From Microbacterium hydrocarbonoxydans (GTDB taxonomy: Bacteria > Actinomycetota > Actinomycetes > Actinomycetales > Microbacteriaceae), in the NCBI RefSeq assembly GCF_904831005.1, contig NZ_LR882982.1:2790001-2854000 (forward strand): a DNA stretch of 64,000 nt. The letters are read 5' to 3'. A model generated the notes under the pieces. It saw only the letters and a list, made by a program, of their open reading frames with translations. It was not told where the DNA came from and ran no database searches. A program made the translations under genes and the position numbers. Below, one piece after another: positions 32,584 through 40,844 of the stretch (within the stretch, counting starts at the first letter, position 1; every line of letters begins with the position of its first letter).

Positions 32584-34413
32584 TCAGAGGTACAGGTCTT
32601 CGACGGTGACGGCTGCGCGATCCAGCACGACGCTGCGCTTGAGCTTCATGGTCGGGGTGACCAGGCCACGATCGTCGAGGTCGGCGAACACCACGCTGAA
32701 GCGACGCACCTGTTCGCTGCGGGCGACGAGCGCATTGGCGGCGTCGACCGCGCGCTGCAGGTGGGCATGCAGCGTCGGGTCGGTCACGGCACGGATGTCG
32801 GTCTCGACGATCAGGGGGATGCTGACGCCTTCGGCATCCGCCCACGCCAGCGTCTGCTCGGGGTCGAGCACGAGCAGCGCAGACAGGTACGGCTTGCCCT
32901 CGCCGACCATGACCGCGTGCGACACGAGAGGGTCCGCTTCGACAGTGCTCTCCCAGCGGGTCGGCACGATCGTCTTGCCGTTGGAGGTCACGATCACGTC
33001 TTTGAGACGGCCCTCGAGCACCAGGCGTCCGCGCTCGTCGAGTCGACCGAGGTCGCCGGTGCGGAAGAAGCCGTCGATGAAGGCGCCCTCGTCGTGGGCG
33101 GGATTGCGATAGCCGCTGAAGACGCCGACGCCGCGAGCCAGTACCTCGCCGCCGTCGCTGATGCGCACGGTGAGCCCGGGCAGGGGCGGACCCACGGTTC
33201 CCGAGGAGATGCGACCGGGAAGGTTGCCGGTCAGCGGCGCCGTCGTCTCGGTCAGTCCGTAGCCCTCGATGACGGGCACGCCGATTCCGCGGAAGAAGAG
33301 CGAGAGCTCGGCATCCAGCGCCGCTCCGCCCGAGAGGATGTATCCGACGCGACCGCCCATCACCGTGCGCAGGCGCGCGTAGAAGAGAGCGTCGAAGACG
33401 CGGTGTCGCAGGACGAGCCCGAGGTCTCGCGCAGGGGTGCGGCCGGCGTCGAGCTGCTCCTCTCGGCGCCCCCAGGCGAGCGCGGTCGACCGGGCCAGAG
33501 CCCAGACGGCGGAGAGACCCTTGGCGGCTGCCTTGTCGGCCGCCGCGGCCTGGATCTTCTGCAGCACGCGCGGCACCACGACCAGGAATGTCGGGCGCAG
33601 GGTGTCGAGGGTCGCGACCACCGTCGAGGGGTCGGAGAGGTGCGCGATGCGCATGCCGCTCGCCAGGCAGATCAGCTGCAGGCCCCGCGCCAGCACATGT
33701 GCGAGGGGCAGGAAGATCACGGTGTTGCCGTCTTCATTGACGATCTCGCGGTAGGCGGCGGCGATGTTGAGCACCTGGCCGAGGAAGTTCCGATGCGTGA
33801 GCACGACGCCCTTGGGCTCGCCCGTGGTGCCGGAGGTGTAGACGATCGTGGCGGGGTCGTCCTGAGCCGCCGCGGTCCTGCGCGTCTCGAGTTCCTCGTC
33901 GGTGACCCCGGCGCCGAGGGCGACCAGTTCGGCGAGATCGCCGGAAGCGGCGGCATCCATGGTCCAGGCGCCGAGTGAGCCTTCGGGCACCTGCGTGAGC
34001 GCGGCCTGCAGAAGGTCCCTGTGCGCCGAGGTGCCGCCGATGGCCAGACGCACGCCGGCGTCGGCGATGATCGCGTCGACCTGCGACGGCGACGACGTCT
34101 CGTAGACCGGCACGACGACGGCGCCGGCGAACCAGGATGCCAGGTCGGCGACCGCCCACTCGTAGCGCGTGGGCGCCATGATCGCGATCGGGTCGCCAGG
34201 CTCGATGCCTCGGGCGATGAAGCCCTTCGCCAGCGCGCGAACCTGATCCGAGAAGGCCCGGGTGGTGACCGGGTGCCAGGTGTCACCGGCAGCCGTTCCC
34301 TCGACCTCGAAGGCGACGTGGTCGGGAGCTGCCGTGGCGCGTGCGACCAGAAGGTCGGTGACGTTGCGATACCCGTCGAGGTCGGCCAGCGGCGGGGTCG
34401 ACGATTCGATCAT
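32584..34413 (-). CDS. Long-chain acyl-CoA synthetase (AMP-forming)
   Basis: A 609-residue adenylate-forming enzyme. The P-loop-like motif is YTSGTTGEPKGVVLTH (about 190), then ILSGGAALDAELSLFFRGIGVPVIEGYGLTETTAPLTGNLPG, GYRNP, TGDLGRLDERGRLVLEGRLKDVIVTSNGK and a C-terminal catalytic Lys region. It resembles the FadD15-type actinobacterial long-chain acyl-CoA ligases, which activate fatty acids with ATP and CoA. It is first in an operon with the DUF1295 membrane protein. ATG 34413 starts at MIESSTPPLADLDGYRN; the upstream in-frame extension is not conserved-looking. Confidence 0.92.
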   Translation of the reverse strand: MIESSTPPLADLDGYRNVTDLLVARATAAPDHVAFEVEGTAAGDTWHPVTTRAFSDQVRALAKGFIARGIEPGDPIAIMAPTRYEWAVADLASWFAGAVVVPVYETSSPSQVDAIIADAGVRLAIGGTSAHRDLLQAALTQVPEGSLGAWTMDAAASGDLAELVALGAGVTDEELETRRTAAAQDDPATIVYTSGTTGEPKGVVLTHRNFLGQVLNIAAAYREIVNEDGNTVIFLPLAHVLARGLQLICLASGMRIAHLSDPSTVVATLDTLRPTFLVVVPRVLQKIQAAAADKAAAKGLSAVWALARSTALAWGRREEQLDAGRTPARDLGLVLRHRVFDALFYARLRTVMGGRVGYILSGGAALDAELSLFFRGIGVPVIEGYGLTETTAPLTGNLPGRISSGTVGPPLPGLTVRISDGGEVLARGVGVFSGYRNPAHDEGAFIDGFFRTGDLGRLDERGRLVLEGRLKDVIVTSNGKTIVPTRWESTVEADPLVSHAVMVGEGKPYLSALLVLDPEQTLAWADAEGVSIPLIVETDIRAVTDPTLHAHLQRAVDAANALVARSEQVRRFSVVFADLDDRGLVTPTMKLKRSVVLDRAAVTVEDLYL

Positions 34414-34565
34414 CGGAACTCCTCTCGGGCGCGCGGGAACGCGCCCATCTGCAGCTGTTCGGAGCCGAGGAGGAATCGGATGGGTGTGTCGTGCGTGTTC
34501 GGAGACGAGTCGTGTCCCCCGTGCGGGGGATGCGGTCGCCGGGACGGCTCCGTATCGTGCTGCAC

Positions 34566-34787
34566 ATGACCGAACCAGACGAGAACTCGATGAAGAAGCC
34601 GGGTGCCGGCATCGCCCTCGGGATCGCGATCGGCCTTCCGATCGGCGCCGGGGCAGGGATGCTGCTGTTCGACAACGTCGGTGTGGGGGCGGGATTCGGC
34701 CTCGCGCTCGGTGTGGCGCTGGGCGCCGGTTTCGAAGCCTCATGGAAGAACGACAAGTCGGAGAGCTCCGAGAACTCCGAGGAGTGA
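34566..34787 (+). CDS. Small glycine-zipper membrane protein
   Basis: A 73-residue protein whose central 45 residues (GAGIALGIAIGLPIGAGAGM and GVGAGFGLALGVALGAGFEA) are two glycine-rich hydrophobic helices of the glycine-zipper kind, flanked by charged ends. A TATCGT element lies 7 nt before the ATG, suggesting a leaderless promoter. No function is assigned. Confidence 0.65.
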   Translation: MTEPDENSMKKPGAGIALGIAIGLPIGAGAGMLLFDNVGVGAGFGLALGVALGAGFEASWKNDKSESSENSEE

Positions 34788-34790
34788 CGC

Positions 34791-35822
34791 TCAGCCCATC
34801 GGGACGTTCAGCCCCGCAGCCCACTCTCGAATCGCCTGACGCTCCGACTCGTTGCAGACGTAGCCGGTTCCCTGGCTCTCCGATCCGTTGCTCAGCGACC
34901 ACTGGTCGTAGTAGGTCAGCGCGAAGCAGTCGGCCATGACCTCATCGCTCCCCTGGAACAGGCCCCGGGTGAAGAGATCGTGGTACGCGCCGGAGTAGTC
35001 CTCGGCGCCGTGATCGTCGGCGTGCTGATAGACGTGTGCGAGTTCGTGCATCACGAGCATCTGATTCATCCAGGTGCTGCCGACTTCGTTCTCGGGCAGC
35101 AGATGGATCGTCAGGGGATCGGCGGTGAGCACGCACCCGATGTTCTCCCGCCCAGGCGCAGCCCCACTCGCGCACACCGACGCGCCATCCCATCTGATGT
35201 CGATGAAGCCGTTCCCCGCGGCGTCGACGATGCCCTCCGTCAGCGAACCCGACGTGTTCGCTCGACGCGCCTGGGCGTCGGAGACGCTCTGTTCCAGCGC
35301 GGCGCGAAGAGCCGCGGCTCGTTCGGCGATGGGCCTCGCCTCATGAATCCCGATGGTCGGGTCATCGGCGCGCTTCTCGTCTGAACGGAACGTTCTGAGG
35401 TCGGCGACGAGCGGCGCGACGGGGTTGCCCTCGAGCTGAGCGGCCAGCTCGAGGATCCTGGGCTGATCCGCTCTGAACGACGCGATCTGCTCTGCGGCCT
35501 GCGGGTCGGTCGGCATCTGCGGAACCGCCGGGGTATCGGGGGCGGTGTCGTGCGTTCCCGGACGCCCCGACGTGGTCACCGCTGCACCGAGTCCCAGCAC
35601 CGCGATGAGGATGAAGAGCGCGACGACTGTGAGGCACCCGCAGCCGGCGAACCACCATCCGGCGCCACGTCGACGTGCCGGCGCCGGTGGCGAGGCCACG
35701 TGCGGCGCCGGGTAGCCTGCGCCGTGGGGCGCGGCGGTGAACCCGGTCCAGCGCTCACCGTCCCACCATCGCTGATTCCCGGAACCGTCGTCGTACCATC
35801 CGGCGGGCATGCTCATGCTCAT
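34791..35822 (-). CDS. DUF2510-anchored zincin-type metallopeptidase
   Basis: A 343-residue protein. The N-terminal DUF2510 motif is PAGWYDDGSGNQRWWDGERWTGF (5-27). A Pro/Ala linker and one membrane helix (about 55-82) follow, then an exported domain. That domain ends with a zinc-binding HELAHVYQH (H259-E260, H263) and a downstream Glu294 in SDEVMADCFA as the probable third ligand. The DDHGAEDYSGAYHDLF loop and two Cys pairs fit a secreted fold. Peptidase activity is inferred from the HExxH arrangement. The gene is 36 nt downstream of another membrane-anchored protein on the same strand. Confidence 0.75.
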   Translation of the reverse strand: MSMSMPAGWYDDGSGNQRWWDGERWTGFTAAPHGAGYPAPHVASPPAPARRRGAGWWFAGCGCLTVVALFILIAVLGLGAAVTTSGRPGTHDTAPDTPAVPQMPTDPQAAEQIASFRADQPRILELAAQLEGNPVAPLVADLRTFRSDEKRADDPTIGIHEARPIAERAAALRAALEQSVSDAQARRANTSGSLTEGIVDAAGNGFIDIRWDGASVCASGAAPGRENIGCVLTADPLTIHLLPENEVGSTWMNQMLVMHELAHVYQHADDHGAEDYSGAYHDLFTRGLFQGSDEVMADCFALTYYDQWSLSNGSESQGTGYVCNESERQAIREWAAGLNVPMG

Positions 35823-35858
35823 CCTCCCTCCGCGCTCAGCTCAGGACGTCACCGGCGG

Positions 35859-36890
35859 TCAGAGGTCTTCCCACGGGGTGAACTCGACCGTCACGTCGTC
35901 GCCGTCGACGGTGTACGCGCCGATGAGGTCGGTCTGGTAATCGGTCGTGCCGGTCCCCGACGAGGTCCCCCCCTCCGGGCGGTACCAGAAGACGACGTCG
36001 ACCATGAATCGGTGGCCGGTCCGGAAGCTCACGTCGTACGGTGCCCGAATGACCCCGATCGTCGATGGATCCTGTTGCCTCAGAAGCAGGGGACACGCGG
36101 CATCCACCGAGGTTCCGGGTTCCACACAGGCGTTGGCCTGGGCGTTCGCCGCGTCCAGCAGGGCCGTCTGCAGCGCCTCGGTCGCAGCCACCGAGAGTTC
36201 GGTCGTCGCCGTCGGCGGGGTGGCCACCAGCTCACCGGGCGCGATCGTGAAGTACGTGCCCATGTCGGGACCGGTCAGATCGTAGACGGCGGGATACACC
36301 TGCACGGGCTCCGATCGGGAGTCCGCAGACACTCCCTCGACTTCCTTCACGGCGAGCTCGACTCCGGCCCCGGCGAGATCGACCTGCTCCACACCGGTGA
36401 GAGCGATGCTGTCCCGCACGACCACGGTCGCCTCGACCGTCAGCGGCGCGTCCGGGCGCCATCCGGGCTGCAGCAGCCAGTAGGCGCCCGCATCCCTCGT
36501 CATCGTGAACGTGTGGGTGAAGGTCTGCGAGGCGAGCTCCATCACAGCCGTCACCTCGGCGGTGTCGCCCTCCCGCGTGTTCGTGGTGACAGACACCACC
36601 TCGATACGCTCGGTGGCGGCGCCGAGGACGTCATCGGTCAGGTACGCCGCATCGGTGCCGGAGGCGTCAGGGTCGACGATCTGGGCGGCGGCTGACGCGT
36701 CACCGGCGGCGATCGCCGCCAGATACGAGCTCACCGAGTCCGAAGGGTCATGGGAGTCGGACACCAGCGCCGCCGCCGTCAGATAACCGCCGACCGCCAG
36801 CGCGACTGCGCCCAGCGTGATCCAGATGCGTCGCCCGCGCCGTGCCGCAGGCGGCGTCGGTGAACTGCCAGTCGTCGAAGTTGTCGTCAC
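35859..36890 (-). CDS. Membrane-anchored protein with NTF2/DUF4878-like domain
   Basis: A 343-residue protein. A short Thr/Ser/Pro-rich cytoplasmic N-terminus and one transmembrane helix (about 21-43) precede an exported part. A DUF4878/NTF2-like segment (about 50-140: SVSSYLAAIAAGDASAAAQIVDPDA) comes first. Three further beta-rich segments follow, with CVEPGTSVDAACPLL (possible disulfide) and a C-terminal VTVEFTPWEDL. This layout recurs in actinobacterial envelope proteins of unknown role. It is upstream of, and probably co-transcribed with, the zincin gene. Confidence 0.65.
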   Translation of the reverse strand: MTTTSTTGSSPTPPAARRGRRIWITLGAVALAVGGYLTAAALVSDSHDPSDSVSSYLAAIAAGDASAAAQIVDPDASGTDAAYLTDDVLGAATERIEVVSVTTNTREGDTAEVTAVMELASQTFTHTFTMTRDAGAYWLLQPGWRPDAPLTVEATVVVRDSIALTGVEQVDLAGAGVELAVKEVEGVSADSRSEPVQVYPAVYDLTGPDMGTYFTIAPGELVATPPTATTELSVAATEALQTALLDAANAQANACVEPGTSVDAACPLLLRQQDPSTIGVIRAPYDVSFRTGHRFMVDVVFWYRPEGGTSSGTGTTDYQTDLIGAYTVDGDDVTVEFTPWEDL

Positions 36891-37105
36891 TGTCCGATCC
36901 CTGTCCCTGAGGTGCTCATCGAGCTTTTCCGACTCAGACTACGGCGTCATCCGGATGCCGTCGGGAGGTTGTCGAGACGTCGGCTGACCGGGACGGCGGC
37001 GCCCTTCTCCCTCTCAGCATCCCCTCGCTTCCCTTCGAAGCTCTCGGTACGCTGGCGGGTAACCTGCGCGATCGGGAGTGAGCGCACGTCAGACGGAGGG
37101 TGAAA

Positions 37106-38554
37106 ATGGGCAGTCTCGCAGATGTCAGGGGCCGGTTGAAGCAAGCCGCGATCGATGCGTGGATGGCAGAGAACACGTACACGCAACTGGACGACAGATA
37201 TGTCACCACGTACGGTCCCGCCGAACAGTACGAGGTCTCGCGACCCACGGAATCCGGACCGTTCACCTGCACCGTGTCGTCTGACGCCGTCTGGGGATTG
37301 GGGTTCTCCGAGGAGCCCGAAGACACTGAATCGCGGATCGAAGACGTTCGCGCTCGTCTCCAAGAGGGATGGGACACGATCGTCACGTCCATCGACGACT
37401 CGGTCGTCGATTGGGAGGAGCTGCCCGAGGCCTCGTCGATGGACGCTGTCGACACCGCGTGTGCCTCGATCATCTCGAAACTCGGCGGCGCGACCATGAA
37501 TGAGGCAGCGTCGGTGACGACTGTCGGAGGCGACCTCGCCTCCGCCATGAGCCGGATGTTCCATGAGTCGGACTGCATCGCCAGCCCGGCCCTCAACGAC
37601 TTCAAGACTCGGTACATCGACGAGGGCGGGCTCCGGTCCCTCCGGTTGACCGCCATGGTCGAGGTCGTCCAGCAGGCCGCACTCGCCGAGCAGAACGTTC
37701 TGGCCAAGGCCAAGGAAGACCTCGATGAGAGGCTCGAAGGCCACGTCGACGCGTTCCGATCGCTCTCCGGTCGGGGCGGCGGCGATCCGAAAGCCGTCCT
37801 CGCGGTCGTCGGGGCGGCGATCGCCGGCGTCGCATTGTTCGTGCCCTCGGGCGGAACGAGCGCGCTCGTGCTCGCGGGTGGGGGAATCCTCGTCGGCCTC
37901 GCCGACAAACTCACTCCGCCCACACCCGCCACTGAGGAGAGCATCAGCTTCTCCGACGTCGAGGGAGGGCTCTCCTCCCTCTCGTCGAGCCTGCGTGAGC
38001 TTTCCCGCGCGCTCTACCGCGAAGAGACGTCGTTGCGGACTGCCCTGAACGAGACGGCGGATTCCGTCCGTGCGAACTCCGCCGCGTTCATGCTGACCCC
38101 CGCCCCCCTCTACGATCTCCTCCCCGCCGCCGACTTGCACGTCGAGCCGGCGCGGGCGTACAACCTGGCACGCTCGTACATGCCCAATGCCGCCGAGTAC
38201 GCCCGCGGACAGGCAGACCCCGTGGTCCAGTTGGGCACTCTCTTCGCTGAGACGACGACGCGGCCCTATTCGGTCGGCTCGAGCATGAACGGCCCCGGCA
38301 ACGCCGTCATCTCCGTCACGACGATGGCCAGCACCCTCTTGCAGGAGTTCGCCTTCGATCTCGACAACGGCGCGCGCAACCTCGACCTCGCCATTCAGGA
38401 CTACGAGGAGTACGAGGCATCCACCGCCACGGATCTGCAGGCGATGGCCGACCAGGTCGCCTCCGGCGTCACGCACACCGGCACGCAGGACGAGTCGCTC
38501 ATCGCGCCGTCGCACGGTGCCGGCGGCGTGAGCATCCGGCAGCTCATGGAGTGA
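37106..38554 (+). CDS. Uncharacterised helical protein with a central hydrophobic hairpin
   Basis: A 482-residue protein with no signal peptide and no recognised domain. About 1-225 are predominantly helical, with coiled-coil-like stretches (SLADVRGRLKQAAIDAWMAE, LAEQNVLAKAKEDLDERLEGHV). Residues about 232-272 form a hydrophobic hairpin (AVLAVVGAAIAGVALFVP, SGGTSALVLAGGGILVGL). The rest is helical again. A helical rod around a central hydrophobic hairpin recalls pore-forming or type VII-secreted proteins, which is only an analogy. ATG 37106 has GGAGG at 6-nt spacing. It is divergent from the zincin pair and next to tRNA-Gly. Confidence 0.65.
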   Translation: MGSLADVRGRLKQAAIDAWMAENTYTQLDDRYVTTYGPAEQYEVSRPTESGPFTCTVSSDAVWGLGFSEEPEDTESRIEDVRARLQEGWDTIVTSIDDSVVDWEELPEASSMDAVDTACASIISKLGGATMNEAASVTTVGGDLASAMSRMFHESDCIASPALNDFKTRYIDEGGLRSLRLTAMVEVVQQAALAEQNVLAKAKEDLDERLEGHVDAFRSLSGRGGGDPKAVLAVVGAAIAGVALFVPSGGTSALVLAGGGILVGLADKLTPPTPATEESISFSDVEGGLSSLSSSLRELSRALYREETSLRTALNETADSVRANSAAFMLTPAPLYDLLPAADLHVEPARAYNLARSYMPNAAEYARGQADPVVQLGTLFAETTTRPYSVGSSMNGPGNAVISVTTMASTLLQEFAFDLDNGARNLDLAIQDYEEYEASTATDLQAMADQVASGVTHTGTQDESLIAPSHGAGGVSIRQLME

Positions 38555-38590
38555 CGGCGCTCGCCGCCGAACGGCGGGCTGAACGAGGGA

Positions 38591-38664
38591 TGGAGGGGCT
38601 GACGGGAATCGAACCCGCGCTATCTGCTTGGGAAGCAGAAGTTCTGCCATTGAACTACAGCCCC
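38591..38664 (-). tRNA. tRNA-Gly (CCC)
   Basis: On the minus strand the sequence folds as a cloverleaf: GGGGCTG acceptor strand (38664-38658) pairing with CAGCCCC, a D-arm, an anticodon stem TCTGC/GCAGA with loop TTCCCAA (anticodon CCC), a T-arm with GGTTCGATTCC, and an encoded 3' CCA (38591-38593). CCC reads GGG glycine codons. Confidence 0.95.
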
Positions 38665-38744
38665 GTACCTGCATCCGAGGAGCAGGTGAACGCAAGCCTA
38701 CCCGCCTCGCCCGTCACGTCAAAAGTGTCGGCGGCGTGTGTGAC

Positions 38745-38750
38745 TAGGCT
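38745..38750 (+). promoter_or_regulatory. -10 element of a probable leaderless dcd promoter
   Basis: TAGGCT lies 6 nt before the GTG start of dcd, and there is no Shine-Dalgarno sequence, so the mRNA probably begins at the start codon. Confidence 0.45.
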
Positions 38751-38756
38751 GGTGCC

Positions 38757-39362
38757 GTGCTTCTCAGCGACCGCGACATCAGGGCAGAACTCGCCGCCGG
38801 CCGTATCGGCCTGGATCCGCATGAACCGGAGATGATCCAGCCGTCGAGCATCGACGTGCGGCTCGACCGCTACTTCCGCCTGTTCGACAACCACAAATAC
38901 CCGTTCATCGACCCGTCGGTCGATCAGCCGGAACTCACGCGCCTAATCGAGGTCGATCCTGAGGAGCCCTTCATCCTGCACCCCGGCGAGTTCGCGCTGG
39001 GAGCCACCTTCGAGCAGGTCTCGCTGGCAGACGACATCGCCGCGCGGCTCGAGGGCAAGTCGTCTCTCGGGCGGCTCGGACTCATCACGCACTCGACCGC
39101 CGGGTTCATCGACCCGGGCTTCACGGGGCACGTGACGCTCGAGCTCGCGAACGTCGCCACCCTGCCGATCAAGCTGTGGCCGGGCATGAAGATCGGGCAG
39201 CTGTGCTTCTTCCGGCTGACATCGCCTGCCGAGAACCCCTACGGTTCGGGACCCTACGGCAACCGCTATCAGGGGCAGCGCGGTCCGACGGCATCCCGGT
39301 CGTTCCAGAACTTCCACCGTACGAACGTCGGAACCACCGACGTCGGAGCCGTAGGAGGCTGA
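38757..39362 (+). CDS. dcd: dCTP deaminase
   Basis: A 201-residue trimeric-dUTPase-fold enzyme with [80 protein letters not shown] and the C-terminal [11 protein letters not shown] lid. The S-S-L-G-R and T-A-G-F-I-D-P-G-F boxes carry the catalytic Glu/Ser and nucleotide-binding residues. It deaminates dCTP to dUTP; the actinobacterial (M. tuberculosis-type) enzymes also hydrolyse the dUTP to dUMP. The GTG start is fixed by the conserved MLLSD. Confidence 0.95.
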   Translation: MLLSDRDIRAELAAGRIGLDPHEPEMIQPSSIDVRLDRYFRLFDNHKYPFIDPSVDQPELTRLIEVDPEEPFILHPGEFALGATFEQVSLADDIAARLEGKSSLGRLGLITHSTAGFIDPGFTGHVTLELANVATLPIKLWPGMKIGQLCFFRLTSPAENPYGSGPYGNRYQGQRGPTASRSFQNFHRTNVGTTDVGAVGG

Positions 39363-39363
39363 G

Positions 39364-39798
39364 ATGAGCGATGACAGCAACGACCCGTACATCCGACCGG
39401 AGGATGCTGTCATTCCGCCGCCTCCGCCCGAGGCGCCGATCCCGGAGGGGCTGATTCCGTCATCCGCCGGGGCCGAGATCCCGAACGCGGTGATCCCTCC
39501 GCCTCCGCCCGAGGCGATGCTCCCCGAGACGAGGAGGTCGCGGCCGAAGCCGGCGATCCTCACGGGTGATCAACCGGCACCGGTGGCGCCTGACTGGGCA
39601 CAGCCCTCGGTCGCTCCCGAGGTGCCGACCTCCGGCGGGTACCGCGTGCTGTCGGCTGTGATCTTCGTGTTCCTGATCGTGCTGCTCGTGGCGGCCATCG
39701 CCGGAGCGGTCTACCTCGGCACGACGATGCCGTTCGCACAGTCGGCGGGTGGGTTCGAGGCGACCACCGCAGCCACTGTGGCCCTGTGTCATGGCTGA
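39364..39798 (+). CDS. Proline-rich single-pass membrane protein
   Basis: A 144-residue protein starting 1 nt after the dcd stop. The N-terminal 90 residues are Pro/Glu-rich with the repeated segment AVIPPPPPEAPIPE / AVIPPPPPEAMLPE. One membrane helix (about 98-120, VIFVFLIVLLVAAIAGAVYLG) precedes a short exported tail. No function is recognised. It is probably co-transcribed with dcd, and its 3' end overlaps the start of the DUF2283 gene. Confidence 0.65.
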   Translation: MSDDSNDPYIRPEDAVIPPPPPEAPIPEGLIPSSAGAEIPNAVIPPPPPEAMLPETRRSRPKPAILTGDQPAPVAPDWAQPSVAPEVPTSGGYRVLSAVIFVFLIVLLVAAIAGAVYLGTTMPFAQSAGGFEATTAATVALCHG

Positions 39799-40009
39799 CA
39801 TCCGCTACGACCCTGAGGTCGACGCTGCGTATGCGACGATCGGACGCCCGATCCGCCCCGGCGAGGCGTCACGGCAGGTGCCGGTACCGCTGCCCGAGGG
39901 GCTGGCAGGCGAGTTGATCGTCGATTTCGATCGCGACGGACACCTGCTCGGGATCGAGATCCTCGGGGCCTCCATGCTGCTTCGGGCAGAAGACCTGCGG
40001 GGTCACTGA
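39791..40009 (+). CDS. DUF2283 family protein
   Basis: A 72-residue protein with the DUF2283 pattern: IRYDPEVDAAYATIG near the N-terminus, then VDFDRDGHLLGIEILGAS. The family is small, beta-rich and of unknown function, often near toxin-antitoxin or housekeeping genes. The ATG at 39791 overlaps the previous gene by 8 nt, and a terminator follows the stop codon by 2 nt. Confidence 0.8.
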   Translation: MADIRYDPEVDAAYATIGRPIRPGEASRQVPVPLPEGLAGELIVDFDRDGHLLGIEILGASMLLRAEDLRGH

Positions 40010-40011
40010 CG

Positions 40012-40047
40012 AAACGCCCCGCCTGACCTGAGTCAGACGGGGCGTTC
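40012..40047. terminator. Bidirectional terminator
   Basis: AACGCCCCG (40013-40021) pairs with CGGGGCGTT (40038-40046), with an inner CTGAC/GTCAG extension and a 4-nt loop. It separates the DUF2283 gene from the convergent His-rich regulator. Confidence 0.75.
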
Positions 40048-40064
40048 GCGCAGATCGGATGACG

Positions 40065-40739
40065 TCAGGCGTCGCGACCGCGAGAGAATCCGGCGTCGAA
40101 GCCGCGCTCGTAGGCGTGCTGCGCCATGCGGGCGTCGCGGGGGTGACCGTTGTGGCGGTGGTCGCGACCGTGGTGCCCGTCGTGGTCGGTGTGGGCGTGG
40201 GCGTGGGCGTGGGCGTCGGCGAATCGATCGTGTCCTCTGTGGCCGTGGCGGCCGACACCGCGCCCCGGGGCGAATCCGGGTCCGAACCCGTGGCGTCCGA
40301 AGCCGTGGCGACGACCGCGTCCACGGGGGAGCGGCGTCTGCTCATCCCAGCCGAACGCACGAGCGATCTGCTCGAGCGAGGCCACGGTGGTCTCGAGGTC
40401 TTCGGCGCTCACCGCGTCGGTGACCTTGGCGCGGATGCCGTCGACGATGCCGCCGAGGCGCTCCCTGGCGGTGCGGCCCTCGTCGGTGAGCGTCCAGCCG
40501 TCGCCGTCGGCGACGACCCAACCGCGCTCGACCAGGCTGTGCAGCTTGTGAGCGTTCAGGGGGCGACGGGCGGCGACCGCGCCGTCGATGATGTTCAGCA
40601 TCCGCCAATCGCGGCGGCTGGCGTGCTCACCCTCGAAGGCGGAGGCGAACTCGGCCGCCATCAGGCGGTCGACGGCCTTCAGCCAGTAGCCGAAGGGGCG
40701 GGAGGTGCTGTCTGTGTTCTGAGTGTCAGAGGTGTGCAT
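40065..40739 (-). CDS. MarR/PadR-like winged-helix protein with a His-rich C-terminal tail
   Basis: A 224-residue protein. Residues about 18-95 form a winged helix (WLKAVDRLMAAEFASAF, WRMLNIIDGAVAARRP, LVERGWVVADGDGWTLTDEGRTARERL). Residues about 145-205 are extremely His/Gly/Arg-rich (RRHGFGRHGFGPGF, DAHAHAHAHTDHDGHHG), a probable transition-metal-binding tail. The end (AYERGFDAGFSRGRDA) is helical. It is divergent from a second MarR protein that carries its own His-rich segment. The shared 105-bp region holds a perfect palindrome. Metal sensing is inferred. Confidence 0.75.
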   Translation of the reverse strand: MHTSDTQNTDSTSRPFGYWLKAVDRLMAAEFASAFEGEHASRRDWRMLNIIDGAVAARRPLNAHKLHSLVERGWVVADGDGWTLTDEGRTARERLGGIVDGIRAKVTDAVSAEDLETTVASLEQIARAFGWDEQTPLPRGRGRRHGFGRHGFGPGFAPGRGVGRHGHRGHDRFADAHAHAHAHTDHDGHHGRDHRHNGHPRDARMAQHAYERGFDAGFSRGRDA

Positions 40740-40798
40740 GAGAAGAATCCTTAGATGTCATGGAGCATGTGCTTGTCACTATGCATGTATATGTAGTG

Positions 40799-40823
40799 TG
40801 ACATGCAGTACGGATGCATGTCA
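40799..40823. promoter_or_regulatory. Palindromic operator between the two His-rich regulators
   Basis: TGACATGCA (40799-40807) and its exact complement TGCATGTCA (40815-40823) are separated by 7 nt. Further ATGCATGT and GCATGT copies occur at about 40759-40792 and 40828-40833. The region is much more AT-rich than its surroundings. Confidence 0.65.
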
Positions 40824-40844
40824 AGTCGCATGTAAAATCGTCGT

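Noticed and set aside
38591..38664. Attachment site with a repeated tRNA 3' end
   Set aside because: I looked for a second copy of the T-arm/acceptor sequence in the window and saw none, so integration at this tRNA remains only a possibility.
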